From a virus: 64,000 nt of DNA. The translations under genes and the position numbers were made by a program. The stretch is taken from the IMG/VR virus record IMGVR_UViG_3300029787_005452, positions 1-64,000 of that record, one strand, 5' to 3'. Below the pieces are notes generated by a model. It made no database searches and was not told the origin of the DNA. It saw only the letters and a list, made by a program, of their open reading frames with translations. Below, piece by piece: positions 17,943 to 26,923 of the stretch (position 1 is the first letter of the stretch; every line of letters begins with the position of its first letter).

Positions 17943-18611
17943 ATGAGTTTAAACCTTATAGTAGAAACACCTGCTCCTAAAGAGGAATTCGAGTATATTG
18001 TCGAAGAAGGTAATTCTAAAGACAAGCAAAATTTCTTTATTAAAGGTCCTTATATGATGGCCGAAGGTGTTAATCGCAATAAAAGAATTTATCCATTAGA
18101 TGAAATGGTTCGTGAAACTAAGCGTTATGAAAATTTAATGGTTAAGACTGGAAGAGCAATGGGTGAGTTAAATCACCCTACAACAGCTGATGTTGACCTT
18201 GAAAGAGCATGTCATTTAGTTACTGAAATGAATCAAGATGGTAATGTTTTTTATGGTAAGAGTAAAGTTTTATCAACACCGACGGGTCTAATTGTAAGAA
18301 GTCTTATTAATGATGGTGTTAGAGTTGGTATGAGTTCAAGAGCTCTTGGTCAATTAATACCTGAATCAGGTAGCGATGGTGTTAATAGAGTTAAAGACTT
18401 TAAGTTAGTAGCTATTGATTGTGTAGCTGATCCATCTTTTCCAAAAGCATTTGTAAATGGCATCTTGGAAAGTAAACAATATGTAGTAAATAAATATGGA
18501 CAGTTCGAAGAAACATATGATCGTTTTGAAAATAATATTTCCGCTATGCCTCTAAAGAATAAAGATCAATTTTTAAGAGATAATATAATTAAATTTCTAA
18601 AAACCCTTTAA
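17943..18611 (+). CDS. 21: Prohead core protease gp21
   Basis: A 222-residue protein matching the T4-type prohead protease (assemblin-like serine protease). GRAMGELNHP holds the catalytic His near residue 78, and VRVGMSSRALG the catalytic Ser near 131. FKLVAIDCVADPSFPKAFV is also family-typical. It cleaves scaffold and capsid proteins during head maturation. It is the first gene of the 21-68-22-23 head operon and directly follows a late promoter. Confidence 0.93.
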   Translation: MSLNLIVETPAPKEEFEYIVEEGNSKDKQNFFIKGPYMMAEGVNRNKRIYPLDEMVRETKRYENLMVKTGRAMGELNHPTTADVDLERACHLVTEMNQDGNVFYGKSKVLSTPTGLIVRSLINDGVRVGMSSRALGQLIPESGSDGVNRVKDFKLVAIDCVADPSFPKAFVNGILESKQYVVNKYGQFEETYDRFENNISAMPLKNKDQFLRDNIIKFLKTL

Positions 18612-18614
18612 ATT

Positions 18615-18758
18615 ATGAAAGAAATAAAACAAGATATAAAAAAATTTATAAATAATGTTATGAATCGACATTATAAAAGTGCAAGTACTGATTTATCTAC
18701 TGTTATTGATAAAAAAATTCAACAGAAGATATTAAATAATAATATAAATATATTCTAA
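18615..18758 (+). CDS. Small prohead core peptide, gp68-like
   Basis: A 47-residue basic helical peptide starting 3 nt after the gp21 stop and ending 2 nt before the gp22 start. Its centre (MNRHYKSASTDLSTVIDKKI) resembles the small core proteins (gp67/gp68) that T4-type phages encode beside gp21 and gp22. Position and composition carry most of the weight. Confidence 0.65.
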   Translation: MKEIKQDIKKFINNVMNRHYKSASTDLSTVIDKKIQQKILNNNINIF

Positions 18759-18760
18759 TT

Positions 18761-19624
18761 ATGGACATAAAACAAATTTTATCTGAAGCTACTGGTGGAG
18801 CACTAAATGAAGAAGTGCTATCTGAAATTGAAAACGTTTTCGAGCAAAAAGTAAACGACAAGGTTGAGATCCATGTCGAATCAGCTCTTAACGATCAAGA
18901 TGAATTATATACAGAAAAGCTCAATGAGCTAGTAGTGAAAATTGATGAAGATCATTCTTCTAAATTAAAGAAAGTAGTTGGTGCAATTGATGCTGATAGA
19001 GCTAATAAATTAAAATTAGTTGTTGATAAGTATGAAACAGCTCTAGATAATGAAGCAGAAGGGTTTCAATCGCAATTAATTGAAAGCATTTCTGATTATT
19101 TAGATGTATATCTAGAAGAAAAAATACCAGTTGAAAGTGTTCAAGAAGCAGTAAAGAATACAAAAGCTAAGAAAATTTTAGAAGGTTTAAGAAGCCATCT
19201 AGCAGTTGATAGTGCTTTAGAGAAAGAAAGCATTAAAGAGGCCGTTATGGACGGTCATAATCAAATTAATGAAGCTTCTAAGAAGCTTGAGTCTGTTGCA
19301 GAAGAAAATGCAGTTTTAAAAGAAGAATTAGATACAGTTAAAGCTGGTCTAGTACTCGAACAAAAAACTGTTGGTCTTGATAAGAGAACAAAGCAATATA
19401 TAAACAAGGTATTAAAAGGTAAGAACGCTGAGTTCATTGCTGAAAACTTTGATTATACTTTGAAGCTTTTCAAGAAAAAAGAAAGTAGCAGACTCGAGAC
19501 TTTGAAAGAAGAGGCTTTAAGTACTAGAGAAGACGTCGATAGAGTAGTTTACGAAGACACAACACAAGAAATTGTTAGTGAAAGCGCAAGCTCACCATAT
19601 ATGGACGAGCTTTCTAAGTACTAA
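18761..19624 (+). CDS. 22: Prohead scaffold protein gp22
   Basis: A 287-residue, highly charged, nearly all-helical protein with coiled-coil character (residues 20-110 and 165-210). It lies between the protease and capsid genes, as gp22 does in T4-type phages. The C-terminus (SSRLETLKEEALS, then VVSESASSPYMDEL-like) fits the family. It forms the internal core that gp21 degrades. The start is ATG immediately after the gp68-like gene. Confidence 0.88.
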   Translation: MDIKQILSEATGGALNEEVLSEIENVFEQKVNDKVEIHVESALNDQDELYTEKLNELVVKIDEDHSSKLKKVVGAIDADRANKLKLVVDKYETALDNEAEGFQSQLIESISDYLDVYLEEKIPVESVQEAVKNTKAKKILEGLRSHLAVDSALEKESIKEAVMDGHNQINEASKKLESVAEENAVLKEELDTVKAGLVLEQKTVGLDKRTKQYINKVLKGKNAEFIAENFDYTLKLFKKKESSRLETLKEEALSTREDVDRVVYEDTTQEIVSESASSPYMDELSKY

Positions 19625-19627
19625 TTT

Positions 19628-19687
19628 CCTAAACTTTAGGTCTTCCTGAGTTTCCTGGTTTTTAAACCTTGGGGTCGAATATAAGGA
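19628..19687 (+). promoter_or_regulatory. 23: Structured leader and Shine-Dalgarno site of the capsid gene
   Basis: The 74-nt space before gp23 holds two small hairpins, CCTAAA/TTTAGG (19628-19640) and GGTTT-TT-AAACC (19657-19668), then TAAGGA (19682-19687) 11 nt before the ATG. Unlike most late genes here, the capsid gene has a real leader and ribosome-binding site, as expected for very high expression. Confidence 0.5.
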
Positions 19688-19698
19688 AAAATACAATT

Positions 19699-21177
19699 AT
19701 GAATTCAATTAGACCTACACAGGCTTATATTGATGAATCAAGAGCCGCACAACTTATGGAAAAGTGGGCTCCTGTACTTGACTACACTTCAAAGAGCGTT
19801 GCTCCTATTGAAGATAGCCATACTCGTTTAAATACTGCTATGCTTTTGGAAAACCAAGAGTCATGGTGTTTGAATGAAGCAGGTCCTAACTACGCAGGAT
19901 CCAGCAACGTTGCTGGTAATGGTGGTGCACTTGGTGACGCATCCTCGATCGGTGCTGCAACAAATGTAACTGGTACTCCAGGTACAGACAGTTATGCTAC
20001 TAGCGACTTCCGTCTTCCAAAGATCTTGATTCCTATGATTCGTCGTACTTTTCCCGAGTTAATTACAAATGAAATCGTTGGTGTTCAACCAATGGCGGGT
20101 CCTGTTGGACTTGCATTTGCTCTTCGTTACCGTTACTCAGGTGAAACACTTGGTGATGGAATCGATGGCAAGGGTGGTTCAAGCGCAGCAGCTCTAAATC
20201 CAGGCACAGTTAATGATGCTAAGGATAAAGAAGCTGGCTACCAAGAACTAAGAACATCTTACACCGGTACATCTGCAGGTTATCTCTCTGGTAATACAGA
20301 GTTTGGTGCCTATAATGCAGCTGATAATGGTGTTGCTAAGTTACTTCAAAACTTTGAAATAACTGGTAACATTCCTACAATGGAAGTCTCTTTCGAGAAG
20401 ACTGCTGTTGAAGCTGGTACAAGACGCCTTGGTGCACGCTGGTCGGTTGAACTTGAACAAGATCTTAAGAACATGAATGGTATCGATATCGATACTGAAT
20501 TAACAAACGCTATGTCGTATGAAATTCAGGCCGAAATCGACCGTGAAATGCTTATGAGAATGATTCAAGTTGCTCTTAATGCAGGATCCGGAAACGGATT
20601 TTCTGTATGGAGCCCTGCTTCTGCAGACGGCCGCTGGTTAGTAGAACGTAATCGCGACTTCTATCAAAGACTGATCGTTGAAGCAAACAGAATCGCAGTG
20701 AGAAATCGCCGTGGTGCTGCTAACTTCATCGTAGCTACACCTCGTGTATGCGCTATTCTTGAAATGCTCCCTGAATTCCAGTGGGTACCTGTTCAAGGTA
20801 ATGTTAATACACAACCAGTTGGTGTTGCTAAGATTGGTAATCTTGGTGGTCGTTTCAACGTTTACAGAGACACACGTACTGAAGGGCAGACAATGGGTAA
20901 TGACCTTGCAGCTGCTTCTAGCACGTCTGTTGAGTATGCGTTACTTGGTTACAAGGGTCCAGAGTTTTATGACACTGGTATCATCTACTGTCCATACATT
21001 CCAGTCATGGTTCAGAGAACAATTGGTCCTAATGACTTCGCGCCACGTGTTGGCTTGCTAACACGTTATGGTGTCGTAGACAATATCTTCGGAGCAAATC
21101 TCTACTACCACGTTATCATTGTAACAGGACTCGGAGAAGCATTTACACCGGGTACAAATTCGGTATACTTTGCGTAA
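19699..21177 (+). CDS. 23: Major capsid protein gp23
   Basis: A 492-residue T4-type capsid protein: LMEKWAPVLDYTSKSVAPI at the N-terminus, RLPKILIPMIRRTFPELI, IVGVQPMAGPVGLAFALRY, LKNMNGIDIDTELTNAMSYEI (abridged), and YCPYIPVMVQRTIGPNDF followed by PRVGLLTRYG. It forms the hexameric shell after gp21 cleavage. The ATG of MNSIRPTQ is used because a Shine-Dalgarno site precedes it. Codons are noticeably richer in C-ending forms than in neighbouring genes, a usual sign of strong expression. Confidence 0.97.
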   Translation: MNSIRPTQAYIDESRAAQLMEKWAPVLDYTSKSVAPIEDSHTRLNTAMLLENQESWCLNEAGPNYAGSSNVAGNGGALGDASSIGAATNVTGTPGTDSYATSDFRLPKILIPMIRRTFPELITNEIVGVQPMAGPVGLAFALRYRYSGETLGDGIDGKGGSSAAALNPGTVNDAKDKEAGYQELRTSYTGTSAGYLSGNTEFGAYNAADNGVAKLLQNFEITGNIPTMEVSFEKTAVEAGTRRLGARWSVELEQDLKNMNGIDIDTELTNAMSYEIQAEIDREMLMRMIQVALNAGSGNGFSVWSPASADGRWLVERNRDFYQRLIVEANRIAVRNRRGAANFIVATPRVCAILEMLPEFQWVPVQGNVNTQPVGVAKIGNLGGRFNVYRDTRTEGQTMGNDLAAASSTSVEYALLGYKGPEFYDTGIIYCPYIPVMVQRTIGPNDFAPRVGLLTRYGVVDNIFGANLYYHVIIVTGLGEAFTPGTNSVYFA

Positions 21178-21208
21178 CGATTAATCTTGATATAAGATAC
21201 AAAACTTT

Positions 21209-21241
21209 GAGACCTGGTTCTATGAGCCAGGTCTCATTTTA
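21209..21241 (+). terminator. Strong terminator after gp23
   Basis: A 10-bp perfect stem TGAGACCTGG/CCAGGTCTCA with an 8-nt loop, followed by TTTTAT. It closes the head operon. Confidence 0.95.
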
Positions 21242-21242
21242 T

Positions 21243-21314
21243 CTATACCATTGATATATACCATGAATATAATATGATGCATATAATTGCACCCCATATC
21301 ATTATTACTTCCAT
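21243..21314 (-). CDS. Possible 23-residue membrane peptide after queF
   Basis: A tiny frame whose ATG overlaps the queF stop (TAATG) encodes one hydrophobic helix (IMIWGAIICIILYSWYI). Coupling to the preceding stop and the clean hydrophobic segment favour a real membrane peptide, but length alone cannot prove it. Confidence 0.35.
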   Translation of the reverse strand: MEVIMIWGAIICIILYSWYISMV

Positions 21315-22243
21315 TATTGCTTAGAAGTTTTAATATGAACTGCTTCAGGATCAATTAGATTAGCAGCATACTTATCAATAAGGTCTTGACTTGAAGCCCT
21401 TACAGGGTTAATATCAATACCACCTCTACGAGCATATAAACACATTACTAATAGTTCAGAAGGATCGAAAGCATCTTTTAATCTTTTATAGAAACACTCA
21501 CATATTTCTTCATGAAAATGACACTCATCTCTATATGATACTACATAGTTTTTAATACTATGGGCATCAATAGCAGTCTTAGATTTAATATAGATAAATA
21601 CATCCCCCCAATCCGGTTGAGAAGTAACACGGCAATTACTCTTTAATAGACCAGAATAAAATTTCTGTTCTAAATCTCTTTTACGAGTAATACCTTCTAA
21701 TAAGCTAGGATCTTCAGTATATTGTGTATATATAAAATCTTTATGATCATCGAGTAAATCTACATTCAAATAATCATCAATTTCCCACTCCATATTAGGA
21801 CTATCATATTTCTTATTAACTCGATCACCATCTTGAAATTTAACTTGAACGTCTGTCTGTAATAATCTACTTAAGTCTCTACTCGAGGTTTCTTCAAATG
21901 AACGAATAGCTACATCTCTTTTAGCAGCCATTTTAGTCATATTAAAGGAATTAAAGTATAACTTAATACTTTTACTCTCAACAATATACTTACTACTACA
22001 AGAGTATACGCACTTTACAACACCAGTTACCGGGCGACCATTATCTAAAAGGAATGAACATTCATATGCATTCCATGTATCAGAACCTACAAAGGGTAAA
22101 TCATCATCAAATATATTTAAATATACTCGATTATTACTACGAGGTTCTCTTACAAGCAATCCTGAATCATACGTACTCTTATATTGAGACGTTTGACCTA
22201 AATGCTTACTAATTCTACTATTATCTAACTCTTTATTTGCCAT
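21314..22243 (-). CDS. queF: QueF-like NADPH-dependent 7-cyano-7-deazaguanine reductase
   Basis: About 309 residues, the long two-domain QueF form. Recognisable elements are DNGRPVTGVVKC, VESKSIKLYFNSFNMT, then CRVTSQPDWGDV with the thioimide-forming Cys and nearby Asp, then ECHFHEEICECFYKRL and LYARRGGIDINPVRAS. QueF reduces preQ0 to preQ1. In phages it occurs with DpdA-type transglycosylases that place deazaguanines in DNA. The start is the ATG of MANKELD, which overlaps the kinase stop upstream by 11 nt. It is the last main gene of a three-gene operon. Confidence 0.93.
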   Translation of the reverse strand: MANKELDNSRISKHLGQTSQYKSTYDSGLLVREPRSNNRVYLNIFDDDLPFVGSDTWNAYECSFLLDNGRPVTGVVKCVYSCSSKYIVESKSIKLYFNSFNMTKMAAKRDVAIRSFEETSSRDLSRLLQTDVQVKFQDGDRVNKKYDSPNMEWEIDDYLNVDLLDDHKDFIYTQYTEDPSLLEGITRKRDLEQKFYSGLLKSNCRVTSQPDWGDVFIYIKSKTAIDAHSIKNYVVSYRDECHFHEEICECFYKRLKDAFDPSELLVMCLYARRGGIDINPVRASSQDLIDKYAANLIDPEAVHIKTSKQ

Positions 22244-22781
22244 AATTATCAAATGTATTATATATTGTTTCCATACGAGTATCCACATCTCCTTTTAATC
22301 TAACAACATTTATCTTATAATGATCTATTGCTTCTTCAAATAGATCTATCATTTTATTTCTAAATTCCTTATTTGTACTTCTTTCTCCATCTTCTACTAA
22401 CGGTATATCAGGTTCAGTATAAAATATAATATCATACTTCTTAATTAATTTCTCAAATAGATAACTAGCCTGCAATGTAATAGCCTCAGGTATTTTATTT
22501 GTATAGTATTGATAAGTTGAATACATAAACCCATCTAATATACATCTATCTAATATTACATTTTTATCCCTATAAACCAAATAATTATGTAAATGACTAT
22601 TCAATATAGCTAACTGCGTAAATTCATCACCATCTTCATTATGATTTAAATTATACTGCTTCATTAATCGTCTAGTAATTTGCGGAACAAAATCAAACTT
22701 ACGAAATCTATCATCTGTTCTCATTTTATCAAGCAAAGTAGACTTACCTGTACTTTGAGCTCCTGTAAAACTAATAATCAT
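22233..22781 (-). CDS. P-loop nucleotide kinase, NadR/AAA_28-like
   Basis: About 182 residues. Walker A GAQSTGKST near the N-terminus, VILDRCILDGFMYSTYQYY as the Walker B/lid region typical of NadR-like and deoxynucleoside-type kinases, and a basic lid (EDGERSTNKEFRNKM). It lies between the TGT-like and QueF genes, overlapping both, so it may phosphorylate or process an intermediate of the deazaguanine pathway; this is inference. AAGGAG lies 10 nt before this ATG; a TTG two codons earlier is an alternative. The gene at 53553 is a distant paralogue. Confidence 0.75.
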   Translation of the reverse strand: MIISFTGAQSTGKSTLLDKMRTDDRFRKFDFVPQITRRLMKQYNLNHNEDGDEFTQLAILNSHLHNYLVYRDKNVILDRCILDGFMYSTYQYYTNKIPEAITLQASYLFEKLIKKYDIIFYTEPDIPLVEDGERSTNKEFRNKMIDLFEEAIDHYKINVVRLKGDVDTRMETIYNTFDNYGK

Positions 22782-23562
22782 GTCCAATTATCTCCTTAAA
22801 ACTATTAACATTATATTGTATATTTTCCCATTCTGTATCACTAACTTCATGATCAATTAAATCAGCTAACATTATAGAAGGTTTTTCATTTAATCCTAGA
22901 TCACTAGTATATCTGAGTTCCTTAATACCAGCAACAACCGGGTTAGATGTATCAACCGATCTAATTGATCTATCACCTCCATATTCTTTAAATTCTTTAG
23001 CAAGAGAGCATCCAAGTAGATGGTGAGGTTTACTTTTATTCCAAACTCCATCTTGTTTAAGGTCATTTATTAACTTTTGTCTACCAGTACACCATCTTTC
23101 TAATTTAGTTTTACCTCTACCGGTAACTATATAATAACTGAAGTCGAAACTTATTGCAATATAATCAGCATTTTCTGACATATAAGTATAACAATCTACT
23201 ATTTCATCATACGTTTTACCTTGAACAGCCCCAATTTTTAAACCTGGTAAATCAGGATACTTACTAATAAAGTCGTGAAAACTTTTAATAGTAGCGTAAC
23301 CGTCTTCTAATATATCAGGTACAATATAATATGAAGGTTTTAGTTCTTTTGCATATTTAGCAAACTTTTCAGGGTTAAATGATTCCCCGAGTTCAAAAAT
23401 ACTATTATCGAGCAAAACTTCTCTACCCAACTTTACGCTATTTTTAAAAAAATTATAATATTCAGGATGCGTTTCAAATAAATGAACTAATGCATAATCA
23501 TAATTATTATATGTTCGTGATTTATCTAAAATAGATATAGGACTTTCATGAGATACAATCAT
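22771..23562 (-). CDS. TGT/DpdA-like DNA deazaguanine transglycosylase
   Basis: About 263 residues with a TIM-barrel-like motif order: LLDNSIFELGE (cf. the DSGGF motif of tRNA-guanine transglycosylases), SYYIVPDILEDG, LKIGAVQGKT, DYIAISFDFSYY, KPHHLLGCSL and IRSVDTSNPV, where the Asp could be the nucleophile. With QueF in the same operon, the natural reading is a phage DpdA-type enzyme exchanging guanine in DNA for a 7-deazaguanine. The start MIVSHESP is chosen because the sigma70-like -10 element lies 6 nt upstream of it; the longer frame would begin inside the promoter. Confidence 0.78.
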   Translation of the reverse strand: MIVSHESPISILDKSRTYNNYDYALVHLFETHPEYYNFFKNSVKLGREVLLDNSIFELGESFNPEKFAKYAKELKPSYYIVPDILEDGYATIKSFHDFISKYPDLPGLKIGAVQGKTYDEIVDCYTYMSENADYIAISFDFSYYIVTGRGKTKLERWCTGRQKLINDLKQDGVWNKSKPHHLLGCSLAKEFKEYGGDRSIRSVDTSNPVVAGIKELRYTSDLGLNEKPSIMLADLIDHEVSDTEWENIQYNVNSFKEIIGHDY

Positions 23563-23568
23563 ACTATA

Positions 23569-23596
23569 ATTATACATACAAAATTGATAATATCAA
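23569..23596 (-). promoter_or_regulatory. Sigma70-like promoter TTGATA-N16-TATAAT
   Basis: The consensus promoter ends 6 nt before the ATG at 23562, predicting a leaderless mRNA for the TGT-like gene. The -35 is half of a near-palindrome TTGATA-A-TATCAA shared with the divergent gene at 23611. Confidence 0.75.
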
Positions 23597-23610
23597 GTAA
23601 ATAATTATAT

Positions 23611-24438
23611 ATGCCTTTAAAAATACCGAAAGCAGATAGTTTTACTGAAAAAATTAAAAACATTACCCCAGCTGGTTTAGATGGTAAGTCCGCAAAAGTA
23701 AAAACTGACTTTATTTCTGATACCGTTAATAGTATAACTTCAGAAATAAAAAATAAGGTATGCGGTTTAATTGATCTAGCTATAGATATACAAAGCGGCA
23801 TTTCAAAAATTGCTAATAGTATTGGTGATGTTAATTTAGAAAGTTTTATTAATACCGGGGTATCCGCAGTTAAAGATACATTAGAAGATGCTAAAAATTT
23901 AATAACAGATACAGCTGACACTTTAGCCGAAAACGCAAAAAATATATTATCTGAAATAGACGACCAAATACAAAATATAGATGATAATATTATAAAGGGA
24001 GTTGAGACTGCTAAATTAGCAGCTCAAGGTCTAGTAGATACTGCAGTAGATATTGCTAAATTTCCTAACAAATTAATAAGAGATATATCTCTTGACGGTG
24101 GTTTAAAAAGTGCTCTTTGTGATGAAGAAGTAAATAAAGCAAAAACTGATATGGTTAATTCAGCTAAAAAACAAGTTTCGCAGTTTAAAGTATCTACTGA
24201 TCAAAATGAAAAAATTAAATCAGCAGCTACAAATTTAGTAGACAATACTAAAATTTTAGAGACTGAACAATTGAGTGAGTTTGAAATAGAAAACAGCGAT
24301 TTAGGTACATTAAAAAATGCAGATGGAAAAATTATAGCTAGAACTGTTGAAATTAAAGGTGTAGATGAAGACGGATTTTCATTTACCGAAACAAAACAAA
24401 TAAAAGTTGACCCTAACACAGGTAAAGATATAACGTAA
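23611..24438 (+). CDS. Tail or baseplate protein upstream of gp5
   Basis: A 275-residue, mainly helical protein with repeated coiled-coil-like Asp/Lys/Ile segments (residues 25-150) and a beta-rich C-terminus (DGKIIARTVEIKGVDEDGFSF). It immediately precedes the gp5-like spike gene, on the same strand, with a TAAATAATTATAT element before its ATG. A baseplate hub or tape-measure-associated role is likely from context. I do not recognise the family. Confidence 0.55.
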   Translation: MPLKIPKADSFTEKIKNITPAGLDGKSAKVKTDFISDTVNSITSEIKNKVCGLIDLAIDIQSGISKIANSIGDVNLESFINTGVSAVKDTLEDAKNLITDTADTLAENAKNILSEIDDQIQNIDDNIIKGVETAKLAAQGLVDTAVDIAKFPNKLIRDISLDGGLKSALCDEEVNKAKTDMVNSAKKQVSQFKVSTDQNEKIKSAATNLVDNTKILETEQLSEFEIENSDLGTLKNADGKIIARTVEIKGVDEDGFSFTETKQIKVDPNTGKDIT

Positions 24439-24477
24439 CGTTGTAATGCATAGTAATTAATTTAAATATATAAAAAT

Positions 24478-26730
24478 ATGAAAGAATATAATAGCATTTA
24501 TTTTGGAATTGTAGTACAAAATAATGACCCAGAAAAAAGAGGAAGAGTTAAAGTTTTCGTACCTCATATAACATCTACTGTTTATAAAAAATGGGTTGAA
24601 GATAAAACAAATAAAAAATTTAATTTTCCGGGTGATAATATTGAATCAGACCTTACACCTATTTTAAACGATTTAAAACCTATATTACCTTGGGCTGATA
24701 TATCTGCCCCATTAACTAGTGAAAATGCTTCTGGTAGGTTTAATAATTTTAATTTAAAAGGAAATATATCAGATGCAAATTTTTATACTAATTTTGAAAA
24801 TGGCTCTGCAACAGCCCCGGGTGAGGTTTACGAAAAAAATATATTTCGATTAAATGATGCTTTTACCGGTAAAAATAAAGCTACTAATAATCCTAATCCA
24901 TATTCATATATGTATAAACCAAGTACATATTCAAATAAAGCAAAAGGCTCATTTGGTATACCTAATGTTGGTTCGCATGTATATGTTTTCTTTAGAGATG
25001 GAGATCCTCATTTTCCTACACTGATAGGGGTAAGTTATGGTAAATCAGATTGGAGCGGTATATATGACGATGCATTAGATTACCCTGGTAAGTTTGAAAA
25101 CTTTTCTCAATCTATAACTGAAGATGATGTTAATGTAAATAACTATAGAAACAAATACGTTTTAAATCAAAAAGGTGGTGTTTTTGAAATAGTAAATTCA
25201 GATTTAAATGAAAAAATAAAACTTACACATTATTCAGGTTCATTTAAAGAATTTAATAATCAAACTAATATTGAATTAGCTACGAAAAATGATCAAAAAT
25301 TAGTACTTAACGATCAATATAATACAGTTCAAGGAAATAAAAATGAATATACAGGTAAGACTTTAGATACTATAATAACTAGAGATAATTATAGGAAAGT
25401 GGGTAACCTAAATGAGGAATATTTTAATCAGTGGAAAGAAATAGCTGGCATAGTTCAAGATAATAAACAATTATTTGAAATAAAAAGAACTGGTATTAAC
25501 AATGTAAAAGACGCTAAAGGAAATACTATTATAAAAAGGAACAGTATTAAACAAACTAGGTCTGGTAAATTTGATACTTTTCCAGTAACAGATGGAAGAA
25601 CTAGTTATAAGGCTTTAGCTAATACTGATAATGCCCCAGGTACAGGATATAGTCAAATAACTCAATATGTAGCTGCAACAACTAACGCAGCAGTTGATGG
25701 CCCATCAGGTATGAATGATGCTAAAACCGCAGCAGGTGATACAACTACTGCTCCTAATGTTAGTAGATGGCCTGCTGAAAGTGGTAAAACATTTGTTAAT
25801 GGTTCTGGTAAAAGTTTATCAACCCAAGATGGTACTTGGGATGTAGAAGATAAAAAGGAAAAATTAAAAGATATTATAGATGTTAACTTAAAAAAATTAA
25901 CTGATATAGAATTAGAATTAGGATTAGGTGGTAGTGAAATTATAGAAATATCAAAACATAAATTAGAAACAATTGGTGTTTTAATGAATGATTTTGGAAG
26001 TATTAGATTAGATAAAATTGGTAAATTATTATCTAATGAAATTTTAGTAGATGATGACGGTGTATATGTTAATAAATCAGAAAGCCCAATGCTTGAATAC
26101 GTTCATGTACAGGACTTACCAGGTGGTAATTATACATTAAACGTTTGTAATAGATATAACGTTATGGTTGGGGCTGGCGGTTTAAGTATGAAATCATATG
26201 GACCGGTGAATATATCAGGAACTATTACCAACATTGCTGGTGAACAAATTAATCTTGGTTCCGATAATGAAATTAATATTGATGCAAATACTATTAATAT
26301 TAGTGCTGAAATTTTAAGATTAAGAAATAAAAGACAAAGACAAATCTTAATAGATAATAGTTTAGGTGTAAATAAAAATGTAATTATTGGTGGTGGGTTA
26401 CATGTTGAAGGTGAAACATTCTTGCAACACGTTACAGCCCCTAAGGAGTGGCAGAGAACAGAATTAACTCGACTATTCGGCAAATCAGTTGGTTCTCCTA
26501 AAATTGGTGAAGTTACTATTCCTGGCGGCTCTTCAGCTGGTACTTATGATGTAGTTGGAGATAATGCTGCTGAAAATAGTCTAATAATGTATGATCACTC
26601 TCATGCTTTTGTAAACTTACCTTTAACTCTAAAAGATACTAATGAAGAAGTAAGACAAGCTGCAAAAGAATTAAACTCTGGTAGTGATAGGAGTATTGCA
26701 GAAGCGCAACATAACGAGTATAAAGGTTAA
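24478..26730 (+). CDS. 5: gp5/VgrG-like baseplate central spike
   Basis: A 750-residue protein. The N-terminus IYFGIVVQNNDPEKRGRVKVFVP and a later IPNVGSHVYVFFRDGDPHFPTLIGVS form the gp5/VgrG OB-fold pattern. A C-terminal beta-helix-like region follows (NYTLNVCNRYNVMVGAGG; INLGSDNEINIDANTINISAEIL). In T4 the corresponding protein makes the membrane-piercing needle and carries a lysozyme domain; I see no lysozyme catalytic motif in the middle here. Its end overlaps the convergent 62-residue gene by 4 nt. Confidence 0.85.
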   Translation: MKEYNSIYFGIVVQNNDPEKRGRVKVFVPHITSTVYKKWVEDKTNKKFNFPGDNIESDLTPILNDLKPILPWADISAPLTSENASGRFNNFNLKGNISDANFYTNFENGSATAPGEVYEKNIFRLNDAFTGKNKATNNPNPYSYMYKPSTYSNKAKGSFGIPNVGSHVYVFFRDGDPHFPTLIGVSYGKSDWSGIYDDALDYPGKFENFSQSITEDDVNVNNYRNKYVLNQKGGVFEIVNSDLNEKIKLTHYSGSFKEFNNQTNIELATKNDQKLVLNDQYNTVQGNKNEYTGKTLDTIITRDNYRKVGNLNEEYFNQWKEIAGIVQDNKQLFEIKRTGINNVKDAKGNTIIKRNSIKQTRSGKFDTFPVTDGRTSYKALANTDNAPGTGYSQITQYVAATTNAAVDGPSGMNDAKTAAGDTTTAPNVSRWPAESGKTFVNGSGKSLSTQDGTWDVEDKKEKLKDIIDVNLKKLTDIELELGLGGSEIIEISKHKLETIGVLMNDFGSIRLDKIGKLLSNEILVDDDGVYVNKSESPMLEYVHVQDLPGGNYTLNVCNRYNVMVGAGGLSMKSYGPVNISGTITNIAGEQINLGSDNEINIDANTINISAEILRLRNKRQRQILIDNSLGVNKNVIIGGGLHVEGETFLQHVTAPKEWQRTELTRLFGKSVGSPKIGEVTIPGGSSAGTYDVVGDNAAENSLIMYDHSHAFVNLPLTLKDTNEEVRQAAKELNSGSDRSIAEAQHNEYKG

Positions 26731-26915
26731 GAGCACAACCTTTCCATCTTAGTATACCAAGCTTTTCTATGGTACCTACTCCATAAAAAAACCGCTTTAT
26801 GTTTTCCAATATCGCGGCCTAATTTCTCTGATTCTATCCATTTGAGTTTATCTATTTCTTGCTTTTCAAGCTTCAGAAATAAGTACATTTTGGAGTTCAT
26901 AAACTCAAAAGACAT
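26727..26915 (-). CDS. Small conserved-looking phage protein (GRDIG motif)
   Basis: A 62-residue protein with the core WIESEKLGRDIGKHKAVFLW, a pattern I associate with small conserved proteins of marine T4-like phages; I cannot name a function. The ATG of MSFEFM is chosen because a late-type AATAAATA lies shortly upstream. It overlaps the gp5 stop convergently. Confidence 0.6.
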   Translation of the reverse strand: MSFEFMNSKMYLFLKLEKQEIDKLKWIESEKLGRDIGKHKAVFLWSRYHRKAWYTKMERLCS

Positions 26916-26923
26916 ATATATAT

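Noticed and set aside
20744-21061. A plus-strand frame inside gp23
   Set aside because: Shadow of a strongly supported capsid gene; basic and low in recognisable motifs.
23559-23921. Minus-strand frame across the start of the gene at 23611
   Set aside because: It is antisense to a good helical coding region and would include the divergent promoter; the TGT-like gene with its promoter explains the site.
24478-26730. A lysozyme domain within the gp5-like protein
   Set aside because: Expected from T4, but no E-x(8)-D-type T4 lysozyme catalytic pattern is visible between the OB-fold and the beta-helix; not annotated.
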